Assembly: GCF_033441515.1 (NCBI RefSeq)
Contig: NZ_JAWQJT010000001.1
Span: forward strand, 2,046,001 to 2,110,000
DNA: 64,000 nt
Direction of reading: 5' to 3'
Source: Amycolatopsis solani
Lineage (GTDB): Bacteria > Actinomycetota > Actinomycetes > Mycobacteriales > Pseudonocardiaceae
The notes below the pieces were generated by a model. The model had not been told where the DNA came from and did not search any database. It saw only the letters and a list, made by a program, of their open reading frames with translations. Below, one piece after another: positions 45,809-53,694 of this stretch. The translations under genes and the position numbers were made by a program. Positions within the stretch are counted from its first letter, which is position 1; each line of letters starts with the position of its first letter.

Positions 45809-48088
45809 TCAGTCCGCGACCTGGGTTTTCGCGTAGGCCTCGAGGGCCGCGAGCTGGGCCGGGTCGAGGCTCGGCCGGACAGTCCGGCGGGCCGCGTCCA
45901 GGTGCGCCGCGGTGACTTCGCGGGCTTCCAGGGACTCGCGCATCGCCGTCAACGCGGCTTCGCGGATCAGCGCGGCGCAGTCGGCGGCCGAGTAACCGTC
46001 CAGAGTGGACGCCACCGCGGCGAGGTCCACATCGGACGCCAGCGGCGTGTTCTTCGAGGTGGCCGCGAGGATCGCGGCGCGGGCCTCGGCGTCCGGCGGC
46101 GGGACGTAGACGCGGCGCTCCAGCCGGCCCGGGCGCAGCAGCGCCGGGTCGACCAGCTCCGGCCGGTTCGTCGCGCCCAGTACGACGACCTCGCGCATCG
46201 GCTCGACGCCGTCGAGCTCGGTGAGCAGCGCCGCGACCACGCGGTCCGCGACGCCGGAGTCCGACGACTGGCCGCGGCGCGGGGCCAGCGCGTCGATCTC
46301 GTCCAGGAAGATCAGCGACGGCGCGGCCTCGGCGGCGCGGCGGAACAGCTCCCGCACCGCGCGCTCGGACTCGCCGACCCACTTGTCCATCAGCTCGGCG
46401 CCCTTGACCGCGAAGACGTTCAGCGCGCCGGTGCCCGCGAGCGCCCGCACGAGGAACGTCTTGCCGCCGCCGGGCGGCCCGTACAGCAGCACCCCGCGCG
46501 GCGGCTCGACGCCGAGCCGGGCGAACGAGTCCGGGTACCGCAGCGGCCACAGCACGGCTTCGGTGAGGGACTGCTTGACGTCGACCATGTTGCCGACGTC
46601 GTCCAGCGTCAGCCCGCCGGTGGCCAGGTTGTCCGAAGTGGACATCGACACCGGGCGGACGGTGGCCAGCGCGTCCAGCAGGTCCTGCTGCGAAATCCGC
46701 GGCTCGTCGGTGTCGCGCTGGCGCAGCGCAGCCCGCAGCGCCGCGTCCCGCCGCAGCGCGATCAGGTCGGCGGCGACGAACCCGGGCGTCTTCTCGGCGA
46801 GGACGCCGCAGTCGATGCCGGAGTCGAGCGGGACGTCGCGGAGCAGCACGTTCAGCAGCTCACGCCGGGTCTTCGCGTCCGGCAGCGCCAGGCCGAGCTC
46901 GCGATCCAGCAGGTCGGCGGCGCGCAGCCGCGGGTCGGCGGACTCCGCGCGTGCGGTGGTCGCGACGACGGCGAACCGCCCGCGCCGCAGCGCCGTCCGC
47001 AGCTCTTCGAGCACGACCGTGGCGACCGGCGGCGGGGAAGCCGCGGGCAGCAGCGCGTCGACGTCGCTGAGCAGCAGCACCGCGGGTTCCCCGGTGGAGC
47101 GGACCGCCTCGCGCAGGCGCGCGACCGCGACGTTCGGGTCCAGCACGGCGAGGTTCGGCGCGGCCAGCGGCACCACGCGGATGCCGGCCTCGTGCGCGAC
47201 CGACCGCACGAGCGTCGCCTTGCCGACCCCCTCGGGCCCGGACAGCAGGACCCCGAGGTGGGCGGGCGCACCCAGCCGGGCGAGCAGCTCGGGCCGGTGG
47301 AACGCCAGGTCGAACCACTCGCCGAGCTTGCGCGCGGCGGCTTCGGCGCCGATCAGGTCGGCCAGCGGGACGACCGGTTCGGCGACCTCCTCGACGACGG
47401 CGACCTCGTCTTCGACGATCTCCGCGTCGATCCACTCCTCGGCCGCGGTGACGGCGGAGGTGCGCACCAGCGCGGTCGCGCTCCGGGGCGCGGCGGGCTC
47501 GGCGGCCGGCCGCGCGCCGTCGCGCCAGACGACCACTGTGGACGGTCCGACCGCGACGGTGCCGGCCGGCTCGGTGGCGGTGACGGTGAGCAGCTCGTTG
47601 GTCCAGGTCGCGCCGATCGCCCGGGACAGCTGGCCGCGCAGCCCGGCGGGGTCGGACCCCGGCGTCGGCACGAGGTCCTGCGGCAGCAGCGAAACGGCGT
47701 CGCCGACGGTCAGCACCTTGCCGATCAGGGCGAGGCGCAGCATGTGCGGGCTGACCGACACGCTGGCGAGCCGCGACCCGGCGACGGTCACGGTCCGCGC
47801 CGCGGCGACCTCGGCCGGCGCGACCACGACCTCCGAGCCTTCGGTGACCCCGAGGTTCGACATGGTGACGTCGTCGGTGAGCAGCACCCCGGGCACCCCG
47901 GCCTCGTCGGCGGGCGCGGCGAGCGCGGCGCTGACCCGGGCCCCGGTGAGGTGCACCGCGTCCCAGGCCCGCAGGCCCAGGGCGTCGAGGACTTCGGGGT
48001 GCAGCCGCACGACGCCGCGGCGGGTGTCCAGCGCGGACGGGGTGTGCCGGACGGTCAGCGTGATCTGGGGATGGCTCACGCCGTTCAC
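45809..48088 (-). CDS. Cdc48/p97-like AAA ATPase (actinobacterial Cpa type)
   Basis: This is a 759-residue protein with a double-psi-barrel N-domain (about 1-190, LHPEVLDALGLRAWDAVHLTG) and two AAA modules. D1 (about 235-470) has a weak Walker A, GPEGVGKAT, and a Walker B without the catalytic Glu (LLLSDVDAL). D2 (about 475-740) is intact: GPPGGGKT, IFLDEIDAL, and sensor/arginine-finger region NRPELVDPALLRPGRLERR. It likely unfolds proteins, possibly with the proteasome. The GTG at 48088 overlaps the upstream stop (GTGA); the GTG at 48079 with AGGG upstream is an alternative. Beside pssA-psd it matches mycobacterial gene order. Confidence 0.87.
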   Translation of the reverse strand: MNGVSHPQITLTVRHTPSALDTRRGVVRLHPEVLDALGLRAWDAVHLTGARVSAALAAPADEAGVPGVLLTDDVTMSNLGVTEGSEVVVAPAEVAAARTVTVAGSRLASVSVSPHMLRLALIGKVLTVGDAVSLLPQDLVPTPGSDPAGLRGQLSRAIGATWTNELLTVTATEPAGTVAVGPSTVVVWRDGARPAAEPAAPRSATALVRTSAVTAAEEWIDAEIVEDEVAVVEEVAEPVVPLADLIGAEAAARKLGEWFDLAFHRPELLARLGAPAHLGVLLSGPEGVGKATLVRSVAHEAGIRVVPLAAPNLAVLDPNVAVARLREAVRSTGEPAVLLLSDVDALLPAASPPPVATVVLEELRTALRRGRFAVVATTARAESADPRLRAADLLDRELGLALPDAKTRRELLNVLLRDVPLDSGIDCGVLAEKTPGFVAADLIALRRDAALRAALRQRDTDEPRISQQDLLDALATVRPVSMSTSDNLATGGLTLDDVGNMVDVKQSLTEAVLWPLRYPDSFARLGVEPPRGVLLYGPPGGGKTFLVRALAGTGALNVFAVKGAELMDKWVGESERAVRELFRRAAEAAPSLIFLDEIDALAPRRGQSSDSGVADRVVAALLTELDGVEPMREVVVLGATNRPELVDPALLRPGRLERRVYVPPPDAEARAAILAATSKNTPLASDVDLAAVASTLDGYSAADCAALIREAALTAMRESLEAREVTAAHLDAARRTVRPSLDPAQLAALEAYAKTQVAD

Positions 48089-48708
48089 CCTAGCGATCCG
48101 GCGCGCTCCCAGGCGTCGAAGTAGGTGATGTCCCGCACGGCCGGGCGAGCGGCGGGCCGGAAGTCGCGCTGGGTCGTGTACCCGACGGCGAGCAGGCTGA
48201 TCTGCATGACGTCGCCGGGGATGCCGAGCAGCGCGGCGACGTCGGACTCGTGGTCCTGCAGGTGGTAGCCGCAGATGGAGCTGCCGAGGCCGCGGTCGCG
48301 CAGGGCGAGCTGGAAGCTCCAGATGGCGGGGTAGGCGGAGCCGAAGTAGGCGGACTGCGTGAAGGCGTCGGACGGCGGGCGGCCGATCATGCAGGGGATC
48401 GCCAGCACGGGCACGCGGTCGAGGTTCCGGACCAGGTGCTGGGCGGACTTCAGGGCACGGGCTTCGACGAGGTGGCCGTACTTCGCCCAGGCCGCTTCGG
48501 CGGCCTCGCGGTTGTACGCGGCGATCCCGGCCTTGGTGGCCGGATCGCGGACGAGCAGCCAGCGGAACTGCGCGGCCATGCTGCCCGCGGCCGGCGCCTG
48601 CTGGGCGACGCGGAGGCAGTCGTGCAGCACGTCCTCGGGGACTTCGCGGTCGAAGTCGAGCTTGCGGCGGACCGATCGGGTGGTGGTGAGCACGGTTTCG
48701 GCGTCCAT
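48085..48708 (-). CDS. Nitroreductase-family protein
   Basis: This 207-residue FMN-dependent reductase has the N-terminal TTTRSVRRKLDFDREVPEDVL, QQAPAAGSMAAQFRWLLVRD and the C-terminal RPAVRDITYFDAW. It probably reduces nitro or quinone compounds. The ATG at 48708 is inside a 36-bp palindrome shared with the divergent TetR gene; no ribosome binding site precedes it, so the transcript is likely leaderless. It interrupts the otherwise conserved ATPase-pssA neighbourhood. Confidence 0.85.
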   Translation of the reverse strand: MDAETVLTTTRSVRRKLDFDREVPEDVLHDCLRVAQQAPAAGSMAAQFRWLLVRDPATKAGIAAYNREAAEAAWAKYGHLVEARALKSAQHLVRNLDRVPVLAIPCMIGRPPSDAFTQSAYFGSAYPAIWSFQLALRDRGLGSSICGYHLQDHESDVAALLGIPGDVMQISLLAVGYTTQRDFRPAARPAVRDITYFDAWERAGSLG

Positions 48709-48740
48709 ACTTACAGTGTATGCGTACACTGTAAGTATGG
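48705..48740. promoter_or_regulatory. 36-bp palindromic operator/promoter containing both start codons
   Basis: Arms 48705-48720 (CCATACTTACAGTGTA) and 48725-48740 are perfectly complementary around TGCG. The nitroreductase ATG (48708-48706) and the TetR ATG (48737-48739) both lie within it. In each direction TACACT (TANNNT) is followed six bases later by the ATG, the actinobacterial leaderless promoter pattern. It is almost certainly the TetR protein's operator. Confidence 0.85.
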
Positions 48741-49378
48741 TCTTGACCCGTGAGAAAGTCCTGGACGCGGCCCTGCGGCTGGCCGACGAGCAGGGTCTGG
48801 CGGCCTTGTCGATGCGCAAGGTCGCGGCGGCGGCCGGCGTCGAGGCGATGTCGCTCTACAACCACGTCGAGAACAAGGGCGACCTGCTGGACGGGCTCAC
48901 CGCGCGGGTCTTCGAGGAGGTGCCGCTGCCGGATCCTTCGCTGCCTTGGGACGTGCGTGTCCGGTCGCTGGCCGAGGGGCTGTACGCGAGCTTCGCGCGG
49001 CACCCGGTGGTCGTCCGGGCGCTGGCGGCGCAGGACGCGAACCCGCGCTCGGCGGGGGCGTTGCGGGTGATCGACGCGCTGCTGGGCGCGTTGCTCGACG
49101 CCGGGCTGTCCGAGGAGGCCGCGGCCCGCAGTTACCGGTCGCTGCTGGGGATGCTGTTCGGCTCGGTGCTCACCGGCACCGTGGGGACCGGTGCGAAAGC
49201 CGAACGCGCCGAGCCGGTGGTCGCGTACTTCCGCCGGATGGCGACGGCGGCCGAGCTGCCGAGCCTGCACCGCGTGCTGCCCGCGCTGGAGTCGGGCGAC
49301 TGCGTGCAGGACTTCGGCTACCAGCTGGACCTGCTGCTCGGCGGATTACTTGCGGCGCAGCCCGATCTGGCGCCATGA
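48737..49378 (+). CDS. TetR-family transcriptional regulator
   Basis: The repressor has 213 residues. The helix-turn-helix is in LSMRKVAAAAGVEAMSLYNHVENKGDLLDGL (about 25-55), and a TetR_C_1-like ligand domain follows. The ATG at 48737 lies in the palindrome shared with the nitroreductase gene, which it most likely represses together with itself. The 3' end overlaps the 3' end of pssA by 33 bases. Confidence 0.88.
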   Translation: MVLTREKVLDAALRLADEQGLAALSMRKVAAAAGVEAMSLYNHVENKGDLLDGLTARVFEEVPLPDPSLPWDVRVRSLAEGLYASFARHPVVVRALAAQDANPRSAGALRVIDALLGALLDAGLSEEAAARSYRSLLGMLFGSVLTGTVGTGAKAERAEPVVAYFRRMATAAELPSLHRVLPALESGDCVQDFGYQLDLLLGGLLAAQPDLAP

Positions 49379-50296
49379 GCGGCGCCGGGGGCCCTGGCCG
49401 TTCTGGCTGCCGCGCGGGGTGCGGACCGTCTCGCCGGTGCGGGGGAGCCGGACCGCGCGCATCGCCGCGCCCGCGACACGGCGGCGCAACGGGCGGCGCA
49501 GGCCGAGGCGGCGCGGGGAGGCCCGGCGGATCGCGCGGCGTTCGCGCGGCGGGACCGTCCACGCCTCCGGGTGTTCGGCCAGCCAGCGGTGGCGGTACAC
49601 CGAGTACGGGATGTGCGCCAGGTACAGGATCATCGCCACCAGCAGCGCGACCAGCGGGAACTGGATGATCGCCGCGGCCAGCAGGGCCACGCCGAGCAGC
49701 AGCGGGGCGATCGCCTTGGCCGGGGCCTTGACCGTCTTCAGCGACAGTGTCGGGATGCGGCTGATCAGCAGGGCCGCGATCGCGATCGTCCACGCCCACA
49801 CGACGTACTGCGACGACCACCACCCCTCGCCCCACTGCAGGTACGCCACCAGCGGCAGCATCGCCAGCAGGCCGCCCGCCGGCGCCGGGACGCCGACGAA
49901 GAACTCGCTCGCGTACGCCGGCTGCTCGGTGTCGTCCAGCAGCGTGTTGAACCGCGCGAGGCGCAGGATCATGCAGACGGCGAAGATCAGCGACGCGACC
50001 CACCCGATCCGGTCCGCGCCGGTCTGCCAGACGTAGATGACCAGCGCCGGGGCCACGCCGAACGAGATGCCGTCGGACAGCGAGTCCAGCTCCGCGCCCA
50101 TCTTCGACGTCGCGTCGAGGAGGCGGGCGATCCGGCCGTCCAGGCTGTCGAGCACCGCGGCGATGCCGATCGAGGCGATCGCCATCGCGTAGTTCTTCGT
50201 CAGCGCGAACTGCACGGCCGAGAGGCCCGCGCACAGCGCCAGCACCGTGATGGCGTTCGGCAGCAGCCGGACGCCCGGGGTGGTCACGCGGACCAT
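49346..50296 (-). CDS. pssA: CDP-diacylglycerol-serine O-phosphatidyltransferase
   Basis: PssA makes phosphatidylserine in the membrane. The 316-residue protein has the CDP-alcohol phosphotransferase motif within LDSLDGRIARLLDATS and MGAELDSLSD, and about eight hydrophobic helices. The last 80 residues are a very Arg-rich cytoplasmic tail, longer than in most relatives. It lies 3 bases behind psd and the two form the phosphatidylethanolamine pathway. The tail end is antisense to the TetR gene end. Confidence 0.92.
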   Translation of the reverse strand: MVRVTTPGVRLLPNAITVLALCAGLSAVQFALTKNYAMAIASIGIAAVLDSLDGRIARLLDATSKMGAELDSLSDGISFGVAPALVIYVWQTGADRIGWVASLIFAVCMILRLARFNTLLDDTEQPAYASEFFVGVPAPAGGLLAMLPLVAYLQWGEGWWSSQYVVWAWTIAIAALLISRIPTLSLKTVKAPAKAIAPLLLGVALLAAAIIQFPLVALLVAMILYLAHIPYSVYRHRWLAEHPEAWTVPPRERRAIRRASPRRLGLRRPLRRRVAGAAMRAVRLPRTGETVRTPRGSQNGQGPRRRSWRQIGLRRK

Positions 50297-50299
50297 CGA

Positions 50300-51025
50300 T
50301 CAGCCTTTCGCAGGCGCGGCAGGGAGTTCGGCGAGCACGGTCTCGCCGCCGATCGTGCGCTGGCCCTTGCTGACCAGCACCTTCGAGCCCGGCGGCAGGT
50401 AGAGGTCGACCCGCGAGCCGAAGCGGATGATGCCGTACGTCGCGGCCGCGCCGACCTTGTCGCCCTCGCGGATCTCGCAGAGAATGCGGCGCGCGACCAG
50501 CCCGGCGATCTGCACGACGACGAGCTCGTGGCCGTCCTCGGTGCGCATCAGCACGGAGTTGCGTTCGTTGTCGTCGCTCGCCTTGTCCAGGTCGGCCGAG
50601 AGGAACTTGCCGGGGCGGTAGGCGACGCGCTCGATCACGCCGTTCGCCGGCACGCGCTGGACGTGCACGTCGAACACCGAGAGGAACACCGACACGCGCA
50701 TCCGCGGCTCGGCGGGCAGGCCCAGCTCGGCGGGCGGGACGGCTTCCTCGATCAGCGACACGAGCCCGTCGGCCGAGGCCAGCGCGACGCCGTCACGCGG
50801 CGGCGGGACCCGCTTCGGTTCGCGGAAGAACGCGGCCATCGCCACGGTCGTGAGCGCGCCGAGGACGCCGAGGCGCTTGGAGAACCGGCGGGCGACCAGC
50901 GTCGCGACCGCGCCGCCCGCCACGAACGGGCGACCGGCCGGGTGCATCGGCGGCAGCGTCTCGCGGGCGAGCTGGAGGGCGTGGGCGACGGGATTGCCGG
51001 TGGATTCCGGCCGCGTGCCGCTCAT
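50300..51025 (-). CDS. psd: Phosphatidylserine decarboxylase
   Basis: Psd converts phosphatidylserine to phosphatidylethanolamine with a pyruvoyl cofactor made by self-cleavage. The 241-residue protein has the cleavage site Gly-Ser in IIRFGSRVDLY, VFDVHVQRVPANG and the N-terminal hydrophobic segment about 45-65. It is of the short PSD-A-type class. The ATG at 51025 is the first start. It is first in the psd-pssA unit. Confidence 0.92.
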   Translation of the reverse strand: MSGTRPESTGNPVAHALQLARETLPPMHPAGRPFVAGGAVATLVARRFSKRLGVLGALTTVAMAAFFREPKRVPPPRDGVALASADGLVSLIEEAVPPAELGLPAEPRMRVSVFLSVFDVHVQRVPANGVIERVAYRPGKFLSADLDKASDDNERNSVLMRTEDGHELVVVQIAGLVARRILCEIREGDKVGAAATYGIIRFGSRVDLYLPPGSKVLVSKGQRTIGGETVLAELPAAPAKG

Positions 51026-51271
51026 GGTCGGGTCCCCTGGTTTCGTGTCGGAAGAACGGTCGGCGCCGGGGTCCGGCGGCCGCGTACGGGCGTCACCACG
51101 CTACCGCTGCCCCAGGTGAGCGTGTCCGCGTCCCCCTGGTGGCTCCTCCGCGAGGGGGTCACCGCGAAGGGTGGGAGCGACCACATCCCGGTAACGGAAG
51201 GTCGATTTCGACGATGACTCTGGGTAGTTGATGCCGTTCGGGGCGCTGCCCCACCCGACTTGTGAGGAACG

Positions 51272-51487
51272 ATGACCGAGCACCGCGATCCCGCCGACGC
51301 TCGCCTCGCCGAGCTCTTCGGTGCCTGGCGCGCGGAGATCGAAGAAGTCCCGCTGCCGTCGTTGGTGGACCCGGTGCGCGCCGTCGGCGTCGTCATCGAA
51401 GCGAAGAGAAAAAGGGGCCGGGTGCATCCGCCCCCCGACGGCGCATGCACCCGGCCACCGGGCAGTGCGCGTGACGAAGCAGTTTAA
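51272..51487 (+). CDS. Small hypothetical protein
   Basis: This 71-residue open frame has an ATG at 51272 preceded by GAGGAA. Residues 1-45 are amphipathic and acidic (ARLAELFGAWRAEIEEVPLP), and the rest is basic and Pro-rich and runs through a strong hairpin (51416-51456). The N-terminal half has good actinobacterial codon use; the end is less convincing. I do not recognise it. The upstream gap 51026-51271 shows no other feature. Confidence 0.45.
   Translation: MTEHRDPADARLAELFGAWRAEIEEVPLPSLVDPVRAVGVVIEAKRKRGRVHPPPDGACTRPPGSARDEAV
51416..51456 (+). terminator. 12-bp hairpin near the end of a small open frame
   Basis: GGCCGGGTGCAT (51416-51427) pairs with ATGCACCCGGCC (51445-51456) across 17 bases. 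It looks like a terminator yet lies inside the small open frame 51272-51487, so either the gene is terminated just after translation of its useful part, or the open frame is not real. Confidence 0.6.
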
Positions 51488-51526
51488 CGGCCGAACGCCG
51501 GTCGATCACGATTCGTCCGGCAAAAG

Positions 51527-51811
51527 TTACCAACGGTCATGCGGACGACGGGCGAGCCCGCTCACGAGCCGCAGGATCGCCAGCAACACGACGGCGCCGA
51601 GCACGGCAACGCCGAAGCTGGGGAAGTCGAAGTCGAACGTCTTCTGCTGGCCGGTCGCGAGCCGGTAGACCAGCCCGCCGAGTGCCGCGCCGACGACGCC
51701 CACGAGCACGCTGACCAGGCAGCCTTGCCGGCGCCGTTCCCGGCCGCCGACGACCAGGTTGGCGGCCCAGCCGACGATCGCGCCGAAGATCACCCATGCG
51801 ACGAAACCCAT
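51527..51811 (-). CDS. GlsB/YeaQ/YmgE-family stress-response membrane protein
   Basis: This 94-residue protein has three membrane helices and two Gly-rich motifs, VIFGAIVGWAANLVVGG and VSVLVGVVGAALGGLVY, typical of transglycosylase-associated (GlsB/YeaQ) proteins. These are found in many bacteria and linked to envelope or acid stress, with unclear mechanism. The N-terminal MGFVAWVIFGA fits the family. It is divergent from the ArsR gene. Confidence 0.85.
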   Translation of the reverse strand: MGFVAWVIFGAIVGWAANLVVGGRERRRQGCLVSVLVGVVGAALGGLVYRLATGQQKTFDFDFPSFGVAVLGAVVLLAILRLVSGLARRPHDRW

Positions 51812-51848
51812 GGCGGGAGCTTACGCGACCAGACGCACAAGAGCCATT

Positions 51849-51880
51849 GCACAAGAGCTGTTGTACAACTAGCCTTGTGC
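51849..51880. promoter_or_regulatory. Composite palindrome upstream of the ArsR-type gene
   Basis: GTTGTACAAC (51860-51869) is a perfect palindrome flanked by the inverted pair GCACAAG (51849-51855) and CTTGTGC (51874-51880). It ends 3 bases before the ATG at 51884, which has no ribosome binding site. It is a good candidate for autorepression of the regulator-exporter pair. Confidence 0.55.
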
Positions 51881-51883
51881 GTC

Positions 51884-52444
51884 ATGAGCGACGAGGTCCG
51901 GGACATCCGGGATTCGAAGGTGCTGGCGGCGGTGTCGCACCCGCTGCGGCGGCGGCTGATGGAACTGCTGCACCTGGACGGCCCGGCCACGGTGTCGATG
52001 CTGGCGGGCAAGACCGAGCAGGCGGTCGGCAACATCAGCCACCACATGAAGGTGCTGGCCGCGGCCAAGCTGGTCGAGGAGGCCCCCGAACTGGCCCGTG
52101 ACCAGCGAGAACGCTGGTGGAAGCGCACGGCGAAGACGCTCCGGTGGGCGTCGGCGGACTTCCCGGACGACCCGATCGCCGAGGCCGCCGAGGTGCTGAC
52201 CCTCGACCACCAGAACGCGATCGCCCGCGAGTGGATCGCGACCCGTGACACCTACCCGCCGCAGTGGCGGGGGGTGGCGTTCAGCACGGACACCTGGATG
52301 CGCCTGTCCGCCGCCGAGCTGGAAGAACTGAACGAACGGGTCCTGCTGCTGCTGGCCGAATTCGAGAACCGCACCGAACCCGGTGACGGCGTCGAGCGGC
52401 ACGCGGTCTTCTTCGCCGCGCGGGCTTCGCTGGGCAAGCCGTGA
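51884..52444 (+). CDS. ArsR-type winged-helix regulator
   Basis: The protein has 186 residues. The helix-turn-helix is in SHPLRRRLMELLHLDGPATVSMLAGKTEQAVGNISHHMKVL, with no obvious metal-binding Cys. The C-terminal half is helical and of unknown role. The gene is coupled to the downstream exporter by a GTGA overlap, so it probably controls exporter expression in response to an unknown drug. The ATG at 51884 may be leaderless, preceded by a composite palindrome. Confidence 0.83.
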   Translation: MSDEVRDIRDSKVLAAVSHPLRRRLMELLHLDGPATVSMLAGKTEQAVGNISHHMKVLAAAKLVEEAPELARDQRERWWKRTAKTLRWASADFPDDPIAEAAEVLTLDHQNAIAREWIATRDTYPPQWRGVAFSTDTWMRLSAAELEELNERVLLLLAEFENRTEPGDGVERHAVFFAARASLGKP

Positions 52445-53694
52445 AGGGGCTCTGGGGGAACAGGGACTTCCGGCTGCTCTGGACCGGCGAGACGACCAGC
52501 ATGCTCGGCAGCATGGTCGCGAGCACGGCGTTGCCGCTGGTCGCGGTCATCACGCTGGGGGCGACGACGTTCCAGGTGGCGTTGCTGACGGCGGTGGCCT
52601 GGCTGCCGTGGCTCGTGGTGGGCCTGCCCGCCGGCGCCTGGGTCGACCGGCTGCCGAAGCGCCCGGTCATGCTGACCTGCAACACGGTGTCGATGGCGGT
52701 GTTCGGCAGCGTCCCGCTCGCCGCCGCCTTCGGTGCGCTGACCATGTCGTACCTGCTGGTCGCGGCCCTGCTGGGCGGGGTCGCCAAGGTCTTCTTCAGC
52801 CTCGCCTACCGCGCCTACCTCCCGGCGCTGGTCGGCGAAGACGACCTGCTCGAAGGCAACGCGAAGCTGGACGGCAGCGAATCCGCGACGCAGGTCGCCG
52901 GCCCGGGCCTGGCCGGGCTGCTGGCCCAGGCGTTCGGCCCGGTCAGCGGCATTCTGGCGGACGCGGTCAGCTTCGGGATCTCCGTGCTGTGCGTGCGCGC
53001 GATCCGCGGCCGGGAAACCGTGGTCGCGGCGCCGAGGACGTCGTTGCGCAGCCAGATCGCCGAAGGACTCCGGTTCGTCACCCGCGACCGCTACCTGCGG
53101 ACGCTGATGACGTTCGGCGCCGTGTCGAACCTCGCGCTCACCGGGTACAGCTCGATCCAGGTCGTGTTCCTGTCCCGCACGCTCGGCGCGAGCCCCGGGC
53201 TCGTCGGCCTGGTCATGGCGCTGGCGGCGTCCGGCGGGGTGCTCGGCGCGCTGCTGGCGGGGCGGCTCGGCGCGCGCTTCGGCACCGCCCGCGCCTTCCT
53301 GCTCTGCGAGGTCTTCGCGGCGCCGATGCTGTTCCTCGGCCCGCTGAGCAGCCCGGGCTGGGGGCTCGTACTGGCCGTCCTCGCCGTGTTCGGCGTCTGC
53401 GCCGGTGTCGTCGCGTCCAACGTGCTGACCACGACGTTCCGGCAGCAGTACTGCCCGCCCGAGCTGTACGGCCGGATCAGCTCCAGCGCCTCGATCGTCA
53501 ACTACGGCACCATCCCGCTGGCCGGCGTGCTCGGCGGCGTGCTGGGCGAGGTGATCGGGGTCCGCGAGACGCTCTGGGTGGCCGCCGGTGTGCTCGTCGC
53601 CGCGCTGGCGATGCTCCTGCCGTTCCGGAAGCTGCGGGACTTCCCGGTCAGAGCAGCAGGACGTCCACCTCTTGCCCGACCGCTGCCGACGTGA
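52441..53694 (+). CDS. Major facilitator superfamily exporter (MFS_3-like)
   Basis: A 417-residue, 12-helix transporter beginning GLWGNRDFRLLWTGETTSMLGS, the start typical of the enterobactin-exporter/macrolide-efflux group. PAGAWVDRLPKRPVM is the motif-A loop. It probably exports a drug or siderophore. The GTG start overlaps the ArsR stop. Its last 47 bases overlap the 3' end of moeA on the other strand. Confidence 0.85.
   Translation: MKGLWGNRDFRLLWTGETTSMLGSMVASTALPLVAVITLGATTFQVALLTAVAWLPWLVVGLPAGAWVDRLPKRPVMLTCNTVSMAVFGSVPLAAAFGALTMSYLLVAALLGGVAKVFFSLAYRAYLPALVGEDDLLEGNAKLDGSESATQVAGPGLAGLLAQAFGPVSGILADAVSFGISVLCVRAIRGRETVVAAPRTSLRSQIAEGLRFVTRDRYLRTLMTFGAVSNLALTGYSSIQVVFLSRTLGASPGLVGLVMALAASGGVLGALLAGRLGARFGTARAFLLCEVFAAPMLFLGPLSSPGWGLVLAVLAVFGVCAGVVASNVLTTTFRQQYCPPELYGRISSSASIVNYGTIPLAGVLGGVLGEVIGVRETLWVAAGVLVAALAMLLPFRKLRDFPVRAAGRPPLARPLPT

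Noticed and set aside
45809..49270. One 1,153-codon minus-strand protein covering ATPase, nitroreductase and TetR regions
   Set aside because: Only the part up to 48088 has AAA and N-domain sequence; the upstream part is in the wrong frame for the nitroreductase and is antisense to the TetR gene.
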